A stretch of 64,000 nucleotides of DNA. Source: Silene conica. Its lineage: Eukaryota; Streptophyta; Magnoliopsida; Caryophyllales; Caryophyllaceae. The number at the start of each line of letters is the position of its first letter. Positions within the stretch are counted from its first letter, which is position 1. A program made the translations under genes and the position numbers. Location of the stretch: positions 15,457,111 to 15,521,110 of the forward strand of contig CM055320.2 in NCBI GenBank assembly GCA_029255685.2. Direction: 5' to 3'. Below are positions 1 through 11,672 of this stretch, piece after piece. The notes under the pieces are model-generated. The model was given only the letters and a program-made list of their open reading frames with translations. It was not told where the DNA came from and did no database searches.

Positions 1-321
1 TATTCACAATACCTTCCCTATTTCCTTATTTAGTAAAGTTTTTATACATATTTTAATCACATTACCCCACCACAATATCCACCATACTCATACTTTATAC
101 TTATTTTAATCACCTTACTCACAACAATTACCCCACAATACATACTCTCTCTCCAATTACCCAACCTCACACCAATACTTTCCCATATAATAATCCCCTC
201 CTTATTCTTTGTCTTCCCCAAATAGGAAAGGCTATGTTGAATAGGAGAGTATATGAAATAAAATTGTCTAAATGAAAAAATGTCACAAAACTTGTATAGG
301 TGCCATGTTTGAATAGTTGTA
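1..321. other. AT-rich non-coding stretch
   Basis: No gene is seen on either strand. The sequence is low in G+C and rich in short CA/AT runs. The open frames present lack domain similarity, introns or coding-like composition. Confidence 0.5.
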
Positions 322-520
322 GCACAAAATCTCATTTAAGACGGGAGATATTCGTCACTTCGGAGTGACGGATACCATTTTGTTTCACAAAATGCCCATT
401 TAGAGAAGAGAGGGAAGCACATGAGGGTGCCCCACCTTGTTCCCCCTATTCGTTTTGTGAGTGTCATTATCCGTCTCTCCACCCGACCCGTCATAAGCAA
501 GACCAACTGTAGTTGTACAC
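322..520. repeat. Degenerate MITE-like repeat (GACGGGT family)
   Basis: This block starts with a GACGGGAGAT segment, contains TGACGGATACC and ends near CCCGTCATAAGCAAGACC. The same phrases occur at 6955-7135, at 39607-39800 (inverted) and at 21040-21125. This is therefore an old relative of the small dispersed element better preserved at the first two of those places. Ends are approximate and no target duplication could be fixed. Confidence 0.4.
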
Positions 521-639
521 CTGTGCAAATTGTTAAATTAAACCCATTTCATTTCGTGAAACTCGTGCATGATGGTAGATCAATGCACCACCGCACGGGT
601 AAGGTCAAAATTTAAGGTACATATGTATAATTGCTCATT

Positions 640-1895
640 TTATTGATGCTGATTGAAATTTGCATAAAAGGATCATTAATTTTTGTCAAATTTTGAATCA
701 TTCGGGTAAGGTCATTGGTCAAAGTGTTGAGAAATATCTTTCGGGCTGGACTTGAAAAATGTTTTGACGGTTACTGTAGACAATGCTAGTTCAAATGATG
801 TTGTTGTTGACTATTTAAAAAGAAAGTTTAATAATTCATATGCGATGTTATGAAAGGTAAATATTTGCATATGAGAAGTGCACTTCATATTTGAACTTGG
901 TAGTAAATGAGGGTCTGTCTGATATAGAAAAAATCAATTCTTAAAATCCTAACATTAGTTAAATTTGTAAGGTCTTCACCGGCTAGAGCCCAAAAAAATT
1001 CTACTAAAAGTCTTTTATGCTTAGATGTCAAGACTAGGTGGAACTCCACTTATTTGATGTTAGAATGCATGAAGTTTAAAAAGGCATTTGGTTTGTTGTT
1101 TAACAAAGACATTCAACTTCAAAAATAAATGAGAAAGCTTAATGATCTCCTTACCGTTAATGATTGGAAACAAGTGTCTTTTTTTCTACCTTTCTTGAAT
1201 TTGTTTTATGATGCTACCTAGAAAAAGGTGGGATTCCATTATGTCGCTAGTATAGCTATGTAGAAGTGATATTTGGTGTTGGTGAGCTTCGAACATTTCC
1301 TCCATGAAAAATGAAGACATTAGAAAAATGACTGAAAAAATGAAGGTGAAATATGACAAATATTAAGGTAAAATTGAGAATCTCAATTTCTTTTTGTTTG
1401 TATCTTTACTCCTTGGCCCATGATTGGATGGTAAAAAAAAAGCATATGGATAGGAAAAAAGTAAAATATTATTCTTGAATATTAGATACTTTTTCCAATA
1501 ATTTTTCGACTTGTGCTACTCCTACGGTTGCCACAGATGCTTCATGTTCATCTACTTCTAGTTCTTCCGCTTCTAAGGGTGTCAAGTCAAAAGAGTGTGA
1601 GATTAATGATATGTTTAATTTTGGTTCCCTTTTGGGTGATAAGTTTGAAACAAAAATAAATGGTAGGTTTGTGAAAAAAACAGAGTTGGAGAAGTATTTA
1701 TAAGATGACCGGGAAAATACAGATCCAACTTTTAATATTTTACAATGATAGAAAGATAATAAAAAAATATCCCAAACTTTATAATATGGCTAGAGATGTG
1801 CTTGCCATCCCAGTTTCTACCGTAGTTTTCGAGTAAACTTTTAGCACGCGGTCGTTGTTGGAGCCAGTGTCCTCCACAGTTAGTGTGATAACATG
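640..1895 (+). pseudogene. hAT-superfamily transposase relic
   Basis: Reading across frames recovers consecutive blocks of a plant hAT (zinc-finger BED/RICESLEEPER-like) transposase. They are HSGKVIGQSVEKYLSGW near 690-750, YLHMRSALHI near 865-895, LDVKTRWNSTYLML near 1020-1065, DIRKMTEKMKVKYDKY near 1315-1365, and the C-terminal dimerisation region near 1680-1890 with ARDVLAIPVSTVVFE. Frameshifts and stops separate all blocks, and the N-terminal zinc finger is not seen. In the family this protein cuts and pastes DNA with 8-bp target duplications; this copy cannot do so. Terminal inverted repeats were not found. Confidence 0.82.
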
Positions 1896-2852
1896 TATAA
1901 ATCTCTTAAAGGTTCACATGGTATACTTTGTATTATAATCAGTTGATTAACGTTTATCGATAACGGTTGGCTTGCTAGAAGTTTGATGTTATTGTCATAC
2001 AGATGACGGTGATCAACTGGTCCCTAAGAGTCACACCTAAAGGATGTAATATGAGAGATATGATTAGATGAAAATGTAATCATATTGATACCTTATACGA
2101 CTAAACGGTTAGTCAATGTAATGATGATACGTTTATTTAATACTGATTAAATAATATTAGCTGAGACGAATTAAAATGTTAATTCGTAATTAAATGTAAA
2201 ATGTTATATTTAATTAGTAAATTATAAATATACGATATTTATAAGATAAACATTATACACAAGAGAGGATAAAAACCGATCTTATAGTGATAAAAAAATC
2301 GGTCAACATGGGGTAGGTCTCGGTCAAGTTGGGCGTGTAATATGAAGGTTGATTACTCAGTTTTAGTAGTAGTTTAGGTAGACTCAAATACGGATTTGAG
2401 AAATCCTATCTAAACTCTGCAAGTGGTTAAGGTTATGTATAAGAGTTATACTTATTAGCAAACACCACCTACCACTATATATATCAACCACACGGCTTAA
2501 TCAAAGGCATGAGTTCCAATATACAAACCGTGACACCCTCCTCTCTCTATTTCATCATTCACAAAAATTAACGGTAATTTTTGCAGTTTCTAGCTAAAGA
2601 AAGGGTATTTCTTGGAGCATCTTGGGTGCAACAATTAGGAGGATATCTATATTGATATATGTTCTTAGGCCTCTTGCAAGGACCAAAGGTTGATTCTTGT
2701 TCCCAATCCTTGTATCTTGTATTTTGTTTATGACTATAAATCATTAATTATAATTAATTTCGTTATAATCCTGCAGTTAAGTATTGAGAAGTATACAAAT
2801 ATTTTTCCCAAGTCGTATATTAGATTCATTTCGTACTTCCCTAACCCCAACA
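1896..2852 (+). repeat. Probable copia-type LTR remnant
   Basis: The block ends in CCCTAACCCCAACA followed by ATGGTGGAGGCC, which resembles an LTR end next to a decayed TGGTATCAGAGCC primer site. Its 3' part (2590-2760) is transcript-like, with GGAGCATCTTGGGTGCAACA and CCTCTTGCAAGGACC. The left boundary against the hAT relic is uncertain, no second LTR copy is in the window, and no target duplication was found. Confidence 0.35.
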
Positions 2853-3371
2853 ATGGTGGAGGCCTTATATGTTCACAAGATTGACTTTAGACTACTCATC
2901 CTCCTCTTATCATAGAAGATACCTTGAATGGAATCGAAAAACTTTAAGGTGGTTTTATTTTATTTTAAAGCGTTTTTTTTTAAATAACCCCTTTTATGTC
3001 ATAGTTTTTACAAATAACCCCCTTATATGTCATTTTTTACAAATAATCACCTTAAATTCATCTAAATTTAAAATCTTACCACCATACATTGATTATACAC
3101 ACGAATTCTATTATATCCGATCTACCTACGACATTCTACTCAAATTTAACTAAGTTACCTAAATTACCCATTCTTATTACCCAGATAAAACTACCCAATC
3201 TTATTACCCAATAAAACTCCCCAAATGAATCAATTATCCAGAAGCCATTATTTTCCAAAATCCCAAATTTATGGTTCTTCTGTTATCCGTACCCTTCCTT
3301 CTACACTTGACCATTATCCTTCCTTCTACACTTGACCACAATAATTTTGCAGAAGCCATTATTAACACACA
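2853..3371. repeat. Dispersed repeat, inverted copy at 16820-17040
   Basis: The stretch from about 2950 to 3140 carries repeated phrases such as CAAATAACCCCCTTATATGTC and CACCTTAAATTCA. It is matched in reverse orientation at about 16820-17040. No gene is visible. The shared segment is about 200 bp, and its ends and superfamily could not be determined. Confidence 0.5.
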
Positions 3372-3977
3372 TCTATCTACTCCGTATATTATTAAAGGAA
3401 ACTTTTTTCGAGTGATTTGATTGGTTGAAGTATATATTAAGAAGTTTCAAAATCACAATAGAAAAAGATAAAAGAAGTATATAATAAGAAGTTTCAAAAT
3501 AACAATAGAAAAAGATAAAATTTGCAATTGTATTAAGAAATTAAAATGATAAAGATCTAATAAGATAAGAAGAAATAAAAAGATAAGAAATTAGCATTTC
3601 AATACTTTTCAACTAATTTATTTAATACATAATACAACTTATACTCCCGTAATCACAAATAGGATCCTACACCCAGGTGTATAGAAGCATGGTACATCAG
3701 GCCCACCTAATATATAATTTTCTAATTTTCTATTAGAGCCCATTACAAAACAAATATCTAATTATCAATCAACGTAAACCTTTTCTTAATTCTCTCTTGA
3801 CGATAGTCACAACCAATTTCTCTCCCACCAAAATTTGATTTGAAGATGGTTGAAGGTAAACAATTGGTATGTTCAGCAAGGTGGAAAAATGCATCGATAA
3901 ATATTTCGGTGAACGAGAAGCAATTTGCATCGACATCAAGAAGAAAAAGCGCATCAAACAATACTAATTTGAGGTAA

Positions 3978-4062
3978 ATTTTTACACCAATCATAACCCT
4001 AATGAATATTTACACCAATAATAACCCTAATGAATATTTACACCAATAATAACCCTAATGAA
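3978..4062. repeat. 28-bp direct repeat, three copies
   Basis: Three consecutive copies of a 28-nt unit built around ACACCAATAATAACCCTAAT; the first copy differs by a base. It lies directly upstream of the larger AT-rich minisatellite. Confidence 0.8.
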
Positions 4063-4119
4063 TATTTAGGGTAAATTTTCTGACCCCAAATCACTTGGCA
4101 AATGAATATTTACGATAAG

Positions 4120-5045
4120 CTATTACCCTAAGAATATGAGCTAATATAAAAAGAATACAGACTAATATTAAAAGAATACGAGCTAATATAAAAAAAAATA
4201 CGAGTTATTAATATAAAAATATGAGTTATTAAGATAAGAATACGAGCTATTAATATAAGAATACGAACTATTATTATAAAAATACGAGCTATGAATATAA
4301 GAATACGAGGAAGGGTAAAAAAGAATAGACTAATAAAATAAAAATATGAGTTATTAAGATAAGAATATGAGCTAGTATAAAAAGTATTTGAGCTAATGTA
4401 AACAGAATACGAGCTAATATAAATTTTGGATAAAAAAGTTTATTCAACATAGTAATACACAGCAATTCCCCAAATTTTGAACAACATGCAAACAGAATAC
4501 GAGCTAATATTAACTAAAAATACGAGCACATAAGAATGCAAATTATTACCCTAAGAATACGAGCTAATATAAAAAGAATATGAGCTAATATTAAAAGAAT
4601 ACGAGCTAATATAAAAAAAATACGAGTTATTAAGATAAGAATACGAGCTGTTGATATAAGAATACGAGCTATTAATATAAAAATACGAGCTATTAAGATA
4701 AGAATACGAGTTATTATTATAAGAATACGAGCTAATGTAAAAAGAATACGAGTTTAAGAAAATCACAAACTAAAAAATACGAGCACAAAAGAATACAAGT
4801 TATTACCCTAAAAATACGAGCTAATATAAAAAGAAAACGAGCTAATATTAAAAGAATACGAGCTAATATTAAAAGAATACGAGCTAATATAAAAAAAATA
4901 CGAGTTATTAAGATAAGAATATGAGTTATTAATATAAGAATACGAACTATTAAGATAAGAATACGAGCTATTATTATAAGAATACGAGCTATTAATATAA
5001 GATTACGAGCTAATGTAAAAATAATATGGACTAATAAAATAAAAC
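4120..5045. repeat. AT-rich minisatellite, AAGAATACGAGCTAATATAA-like unit
   Basis: About forty degenerate copies of a 19-22 nt unit read AGAATACGAGCTAATATAAA or AGAATACGAGCTATTAATAT, in one orientation, broken twice by unrelated short stretches near 4430 and 4770. Open frames across it encode only Tyr/Ser-rich repeats and are not genes. Internal minisatellites are common in plant Helitrons, which fits its position. Confidence 0.85.
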
Positions 5046-5240
5046 ATTATCTTGACCTAATAATTAAATAAACTGAAAGATGGAGAGATAATAATTAATG
5101 AGAAAAATCAATTACGAATGATGGATGAAGATGAGTTAGAAAAATAGGGAATAAGTTACATTGAAAAAGAAAGGGGGGAAGAATGGGATTACTGACTTCT
5201 TTTTTTTTCAAAAATAATTAGAAAAAAGACTAAAATAACC

Positions 5241-5269
5241 CCAGATGTACAATAACATTGTACATCTGG
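5241..5269. repeat. Perfect 13-bp hairpin with 3-nt loop
   Basis: CCAGATGTACAAT, then AAC, then ATTGTACATCTGG form an uninterrupted 13-bp stem. A related ACCCAGGTGTAT / GGTACATCAGG segment lies at 3670-3700, on the other side of the minisatellite. This suggests both flank the same older insertion. It is not followed by a T-run, and no transcript is apparent. Confidence 0.75.
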
Positions 5270-5333
5270 TGGTATAGTCCAGGAACTGCTCCCGTAATAC
5301 GTAATTTAAATAATAAAAATTGGAAAAGATGTA

Positions 5334-5781
5334 GGCCCTGTTTGGTAAACAGCGGATTAATATTGGCAGAAGCAGATTTAAAAAGCAGATTTGACTAGCA
5401 GAATGATTTAGCGGATTTGACTAGTAGATTTATTTAGCAGAATTATTTTAGAAGTGTTTGGTAATTAGCAGTTTAAATTAGCAGATTGTCTAAAATCTTT
5501 GTAAAATGACATATAAGGACATGAAAAAATTATTTATTAAATATATAAAAGGAATGTTAGTATTTTATTAAGAGGGTAAATAAGTCAATTTTTTTCTTTC
5601 TAATATGCTAATCCAATATGCTGGTAGGAGCAGCATATTGTAAAAGAGCATATTGGACCCTAATATACTATTTCAATATGCCATTAGCCAAACACCCTAA
5701 ATAGCATATTGGTTGGTCAAACATGCTAATTGCCTCAAATATGCTAATTTTTCTGCAATATGCTGTTTACCAAACAGCGCC
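5334..5781. mobile_element. MITE with GGCCCTGTTTGGTAAACAGC termini
   Basis: The left end GGCCCTGTTTGGTAAACAGC and the right end GCTGTTTACCAAACAGCGCC are inverted repeats of 20 bp with one mismatch. GTA flanks both sides as a possible 3-bp target duplication. The 448-bp interior is non-coding, with many short inverted words (AATATGCT, AGCATATT). Termini of this type occur in PIF/Harbinger- and hAT-derived MITEs; the short flank favours the former, but the assignment is tentative. Confidence 0.75.
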
Positions 5782-6954
5782 GTAGTGCACCCTATTATAA
5801 TACAAAATACACCATCATATTAGAGTTTGCATAGGATTAATATCCTATTATTCTTATTGGGTGATTATGCCAATTGAAAACAAAACCTATATGACATTAA
5901 ACATTCATACATTGTTATATATTACCCCTACCTTCATCAAATTCTGTATATTTATGCACATCCTTTTTGTTTTAGATATACGGAGATTTTCCAATCTTGA
6001 CTTATTTGTTTGTTGTAGTTAATATGGGGTTTTAACTTTCAACCTTATTATGTTTGAATTATATTTGTTTGATTTTCTTATCATGTATTTTGTTCTCATT
6101 ATTCACATAATTTTTTATGTCTTTGCATAATTTGCTCAAAGACACATAGTTATAGCATGTTGTATATGTCACTTTTATCAACTTTTATTGTTTTCTGTAT
6201 AATTTCTCTGCAATTTCTAACGAGTCTTCTTTATTGTATATACAGGTATTGATATTAACGTGAAATGAAGCAAATTTTGCATACTCAAGTTCTCAAGTGC
6301 AGTGTCCATGCAAGTTTCTAATCTTGACCTTCTTCCAATTTTAACGTGATTTCCTCTTTTAATCATAAGAGTCTTGACCTGTAAAAACAAAGGAAATTTT
6401 GACCTTATTTATTAGAGAAAGTGGAAAAATATTATTAAGAGTGATACTTGCTTGGAGTTTTGACCAACTATTTTTTAGTTGATTGGTGATCAACTACTTT
6501 TTGTATATTATACAAATTACAAAGGGGTACATCCGTCATACTCCGTACCATTTTGACCCTATATTATTACGGGTATCAAAATAAAAATTTCTCTAACATG
6601 TAGTTGTTCGGTTAGACTTTGATTAGAATAGTATTTTTTGTTGTTCATTACAATTAAGGGCTCGATATCCCATGCTTAATTAAAGACATGAGCGGCCCGA
6701 AAGGCGTGTAATAAGGTCCTCCAAAACGAGGTCCAAGTTGGAAAAATGCCTCATGTAGAGAAAAAAAGAAAAAAAATAAGACTTATTTGATGTAAGCAAT
6801 TTTCCTTGAAATTGATGACATAGTAATAGAGAACTTTTTATGCAAGGTGTAGGTGTAGGGGGTGGTGGTGTAGGTGGTGGTGGTGGAGGTTTCATACTCG
6901 ATTCTCAAGAGTCAAGACTTGCAAGTTTTTTTCATAACACAAATTCTTATTTAC
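5782..6954. other. Non-coding stretch
   Basis: No gene is supported. A GGTGGTGGTG-rich run near 6850-6890 produces spurious Gly- or Pro-rich frames. The rest is AT-rich. Confidence 0.5.
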
Positions 6955-7135
6955 AATGGCACTATCCGTCGCAAACTTGTGACGGATACCGTTTTCTCTC
7001 ACAAAATACCCACTTTTTCTCTCTCTCTAACACTATTCATGTGGTCCCCTTTCTCCACTAACTCAGTTTATATCAATTTTATCTCACAATATATCCGTCA
7101 CAAATGGTGACCCGTCGCAAGCAAGACTTACTATT
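6955..7135 (+). mobile_element. MITE, CGCAAGCAAGA family, copy 1
   Basis: The block begins at ACTATCCGTCGCAAACTTGTG and ends at GACCCGTCGCAAGCAAGACT. Between them lie TATTCATGTGGTCCCCTTTC and TTATCTCACAATATATCCG. The segment at 39607-39800 is the same element in reverse orientation, with high similarity along its whole length. The element is non-coding. Confidence 0.75.
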
Positions 7136-8057
7136 TTCATAATTAAAGGTAAATTTGCTTTTGAAACTGACTTATAACAAATGATCAAAAAAATACCAAC
7201 CTCTAAATTTGTAGGTACATTAAATGCAGTTACCCACTCGAAATCGTATAGATCGTATGTAAACTGAATTCTTATGTATTAGCCTATTCAGTTACACTAA
7301 TCTAAGAACTACCAATACTAGCCCATTAGGTGTTGGTATAACTTTCTTGGTATCTCGATTCGGTTCTCGTGTACTCCGTATATAAACTGGAGTGCCTACT
7401 TTGATAATAGAAAAGAAAAATTGCTTACGCAAAAGGTTTTTTGATCATACACCTAGGCATGTAATTGATTGTCTAATATTTGAGATTTTTTTTTGAAGTG
7501 AAGAATTTTCACTACTTTTGGTGAAGTGTCAAGTATGTGAAGATTAACACTTGCCTTGGATATTACTTAAATGATTAATAAGTGAATTCAAACCCTAGAA
7601 TAATGAAAGTCACTTAACCTTTGACACAACATAAATGTATTTAATTTGGAGTTTTTCTATAAGTAAGAGTACCTTTAAGGTTAACTTTAACATTATTAGC
7701 GCTTTATAAACTGGAACTATAAGTTTCAGGTTAACTTATGTCATCCAATTTAATTATTTTGATTAGAGTTAGATTTAAACTGGTGGCAAAATTTTAGTAG
7801 TTAGACTATGTTCTTTTGGACTTAAAAGTCAGTACATATAAGTTCAATTCTGCTCTTATAAGTTCAGTTCTTATAAGTGTATCAAAAAAGTTCGGCTCAA
7901 TTCATAACACTTTTCTAAAAGTCAAGCTCCTACAAGTTCTGTTCAGTTACTATATATGAGTCCAGTTCAGAAATGTAAAATACTATTCAGTTATGCTTCT
8001 ATATGTTTAGTTTAACAAAATTATTATATCATAATAATCGTAGGATATTACAAATTG
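7136..8057. other. Non-coding stretch
   Basis: No gene is seen. From 7800 to 8000 the word AAGTTCAGTTCTTATAAG and variants recur, giving a loosely repetitive block. It may be the sub-terminal part of the Helitron candidate ending at 8087. Confidence 0.45.
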
Positions 8058-8104
8058 GCCCGGGCATCGCCCGGGCATTAAATCTAGTTAAATTATAACA
8101 TAAA

Positions 8105-9686
8105 TGATGCCCGTCGTTGAGGGTACCAAAGATAAATTTATAATTCCTAACCTTAACAATAGATAGTGAAAGTCAGGGTCGAACCACAAAGAGGTGGGGA
8201 ATGTTTATTGTTTTAATGTTAATGTTTAAAGGTAACAAATTTGGGGGTTGATGGGTTGATTACTATATCTAAAGCAAAAATTAAAATAAAACAAGAATTA
8301 AAAGATGAGAATAAAATATAATAAAAGAGGATGCTAGGATGTTTGGGTAATAAATAGCTAAGGTAAAATAAATCCTAAGGTCAACATGTATTGCAGTCGC
8401 GTGAGGGGGTGTAACATATCTTTTTAGGTCTATGCTACCTAATAGCTCCTTTCGGCCTATGCTATTAGTTCCTAGGTCTCACAATTATTGGGTGTCAACA
8501 ATAAGGGTGATTCCTAAATCCCAGGTTACATACCTTTCAGCCTTGAGTAACCTATCCGTCTTAAGGTGTAAACCAATGCCCTTCCCGTATCTTTCAATCT
8601 TGGGTAGGTCATTACTAACATCCTACAAGTCTCCTATTGGTCTCATTGCAGGATATTATAATTTATAAGAAAAGACGAAATAAGAAAACAGACGCGAGTG
8701 GTCGACCGACCGGCTACTCCAGTCGGCCGACCACGGCCTCGGTCGACCGACCGACTATTCCAGTCGGTCGACCGTGGTCCTGCTACAGGTCGGGTTTTTC
8801 GGATTTTATTTACCTATGCATATTATTCCCTACATCCTAACATATGAAAATTAGTTATTCATAATTGTTAAGACGAATATAAAATTGGGAATAAACATGA
8901 AGAACATAATAATTAATCTAAATATGCAAGATTCAATAGAGCTTGGGATTCTAACTTAACAATTGTAGTAAAAGCAATAAGAAAAATAATGAAACTAGAT
9001 CAAAGAAGAATTACCACAATTGGAATTAAGGCAGAACTGAATAAACTTTGTTGAATGCTTGAGAATTATTGAAAGATTACAAAACTAAAGCTTGAATAAA
9101 ACTGAATATGATAAAGACTTGATACTAAAGGATTTGATAGATGAAAGATCTAATAATCCAAGATAGTCGAAGATATCTAACCCTAATCACAAGATTGGCT
9201 TATATAGGGTAAAAACTAAGAGTTTCCTTAAAATTCTAATTCTACTTTATTTCCGAAAAGAAATCGTATGGGCTTTAATCTGGTCGGCCGACCCGTATAA
9301 CTGGTCGGTCGACCACTTCTTGCTGGGCTTCTCTTATTTCCGGTCCTTTCATGAAAATTGGACTTTATGAAAATCGGGCCTGGTCGGCCGACCCGTTTAG
9401 CTGGTCGGTCGACCGCTTCTGCACGGAAGTCTTCGGATTTCTTCTGTTTTGACTCTTGGTACTTGATTTTTTGACTCCAGTTGACTTTCCATTAATTCTT
9501 TAATTAAGTAAAAGACTTGAGGATACGAGTTTGGTGCTAAATCGTCTCTTTTCCGCATAAATCTGCAAAAGTGCATAAAAATACGAAAGTACACAATTTG
9601 TGGGAAATAAAGGCTAAAACATAGTAAATGAGCGACCAAATACGTGTAAAAATAGATGTAAAACATCATAAAATAGACACGTATCA
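8105..9686 (-). repeat. 3' LTR of the Athila-type element
   Basis: Offset by 6561 nt from the other LTR along its whole length without an indel. It contains four of the paired GGTCGGYCGACC cassettes (at 8700, 8741, 9282 and 9382). Short open frames inside it are duplicated in the other LTR and are not genes. Confidence 0.92.
8700..9414. repeat. Four paired-palindrome cassettes in the 3' LTR
   Basis: Twelve-base boxes of the form GGTCGGYCGACC (or its reverse complement) start at 8700/8721, 8741/8762, 9282/9303 and 9382/9403. Every pair is spaced exactly 21 nt start to start. GGTCGGCCGACC is a perfect palindrome; the T variant is nearly one. Some boxes start with A instead of G. The other LTR has the same four at 15261, 15302, 15843 and 15943. 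Further pairs lie at 10340/10361, 11390/11411 and 11463/11484 in the internal region. Confidence 0.9.
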
Positions 9687-11672
9687 AATTCCCCAAACCA
9701 AACCCTTGCTTGCCCTCAAGCAAGAAATAGACTCGATCTTAACTAATGGAACGATTTCAATCTCAGAGCGAAATTTACATGTCAACCTAAACCAATGCCA
9801 AGAACAAAATGAGATAATATTCAAATCATGCAAACGAGTTATAGGGTTGTCAAACTTGAAAACATAAAGACTATAGAGACTTATACCATGGACTCTCGCG
9901 GCACGCTCGAGACACTCATGAAGCAAAGGGTGAGTATATGTAAAAGATAGAAAGAAGTAATTTTGTAGAGACACTCACCTAACTGCGACCCATGGAAACA
10001 TGCCTGCAATCTAACATGAACAGGAATTCTACAACTTTGTATAACAATCTTATTAAGTGACCCAGATACATGCAATGGGGTACGAAAGATATGTGAGGTA
10101 AAAGGTAAAAAGTGGTTAAGATGTTTTTGGATTTGTGGGGTTAGTAGCCAAGCTAGTAAAACCGATTCCCAATAACATACTTCACGACTTTTTGATATTA
10201 AGAAAGTGCCTTTTCTTGTGGCATAACTCTCACATTATATAAGAAAGGACTCCCAAATATTTTGAATGAAGTACGGGAGTGATAACAAATAAAAGAAAGG
10301 AATTTCTTGAAACGAAATTTTTTTCTGATGGTGCCAGTTGGTCGGCCGACCTGTATATGCGGTCGGTCGACTGACTTTCGTATTTTCTGGATTTTTTTTT
10401 CCGTTTTTTTTCTTTTCTTTCTTTCCTTCTTTGAATTTTCTGTTCTTTTTCTTTTCTTGCTTTCTTTCTTTCTTTTCTCTTTTTGCTTATGATAGCACAC
10501 AAACCAAGATGCCTCAAAAAATAATCCAATGACCACAGATACTAGCTTGGAAGGGTAGGCTAAGTATGGGATGTAGTGGGGGAATAAAAAGGCGAATTTA
10601 GCTATGTGAAGCTTATGGGTAAATATGAGAAAAGGGATCCCAAATGCACGTATCAAGACTCACAAAACGAGAAAGTAAAACAAGTATATAGCAATTCAAG
10701 CTCATGTTTATGCATATTGATGTAACATGTTCCAAGGGGAGTACTACTCACATCCTAGACAACCGGTTTAATAATGAAACCAGGAATAAGGCTCTAAAAC
10801 TCAGAATGTATAGTAGGTTGCCAAGGTATAAGTCAAGTCTCAAGATATACAGATTGACAAAAACTCGTAGATATGCAAAAGACTCTCATACTAAAACAAG
10901 TTGTCAAGGCAAGATAAGGGCATAAATATGTAAGAAAGCAAAATCATCCTTGAAATACTTTTGTTCCGACTCGACCTATATGCTAAAATAAACGTGCATT
11001 TTTTTTTGGAATTTTTGAATTTTTTAATTTTTTTGGATTTTTGTATATATAAGGAAAATAAAGAAAAGAACGATGCAAGACAGAAATGCAATAAACGTGT
11101 GACAAAATGCAATGCATGTAACACGAAACCATTCCCCAAACCAACCCGCACAATGTCCCCATTGTGCATTAGCCTAAGTAAAGGTTTCAGAAAATAAAAA
11201 AGAAAGATGCAAAGAAATAAAAACTAAGGAAAAACTGGAAAGAACTCACTGGGTTAAAAGATGTAAGAGAAAAACCTCCCCAAACCAGCGTAAGCTGGGA
11301 GGTTTTGGTGGCTAGCAGTGCCACTCAAGTATCCAATTTGATTTCACGAGTTCCAAGGAAGAGAAACGAAAGACTGCAGCGGACAGGTAGGTCGACCGAC
11401 CGGTGTTTCTGGTCGATCGACCTCCTGTGAACAGCGGAAAAAATCTGCGGTACAGCGCCTCTGGTCGACCGACTGATGATTCTGGTCGGTCGACCATCTG
11501 TATCCTGGAGGTTTTCTTTTCTTCGGAAATCCTGAAAAAGCAAGAAAATATGTGCGCCCAACAATGCGCGAGATGCCAAAACGATTCTAAAAGTCTTAAC
11601 TACTAGCAAACCGAACTAAAAAGTTTCACACAACATAAAATAAATTGTCTTAAAACTGTAATTTAAAAACAA
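9687..11672 (-). other. Non-coding internal region of the Athila-type element
   Basis: This lies between the end of gag-protease and the 3' LTR, where pol would normally be. No RT, RNase H or integrase motif is present in any frame. It holds pyrimidine/purine-biased runs (10386-10495, 11000-11040), three paired-palindrome cassettes and several CCCCAAACCA words (minus-strand TGGTTTGGGG) at about 9690, 11136 and 11278. These may be duplicated polypurine tracts. Confidence 0.7.

Larger units (their letters stand above)
3372..8087 (+). mobile_element. Candidate non-autonomous Helitron
   Basis: The right end has the plant Helitron signature: a GCCCGGGC-ATC-GCCCGGGC hairpin at 8058-8076, then 7 nt, then CTAG at 8084-8087, followed by a T. 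A fitting left end is TCTATCTACTCCGTATATTA at 3372, preceded by an A. Insertion between A and T without target duplication is the Helitron rule. There is no Rep/helicase reading frame, so it would be non-autonomous. The interior holds the minisatellite at 4120-5045, a hairpin at 5241 and two MITEs. The right end is fairly convincing; pairing it with this left end is inference. Confidence 0.45.

Noticed and set aside
4551-4766. Minus-strand ORF of Tyr/Ser-rich repeats
   Set aside because: It is a translation of the AT-rich minisatellite unit and has no independent coding evidence.
4120-5045. A CRISPR-like array
   Set aside because: Repeats are contiguous and degenerate with no unique spacers, and the genome is plant nuclear.
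6680-6895. Proline- or glycine-rich short ORFs on both strands
   Set aside because: They arise from a GGTGGTGGT run and have no domains or splice context.
8432-8840. Two plus-strand ORFs repeated at 14993-15401
   Set aside because: They lie inside both LTRs of the Athila-type element and are antisense to it; the duplication reflects the LTR, not gene copies.
10198-10656. 152-codon Lys/Glu/Arg-rich minus-strand ORF
   Set aside because: It covers a pyrimidine/purine low-complexity run within the retroelement's non-coding region.
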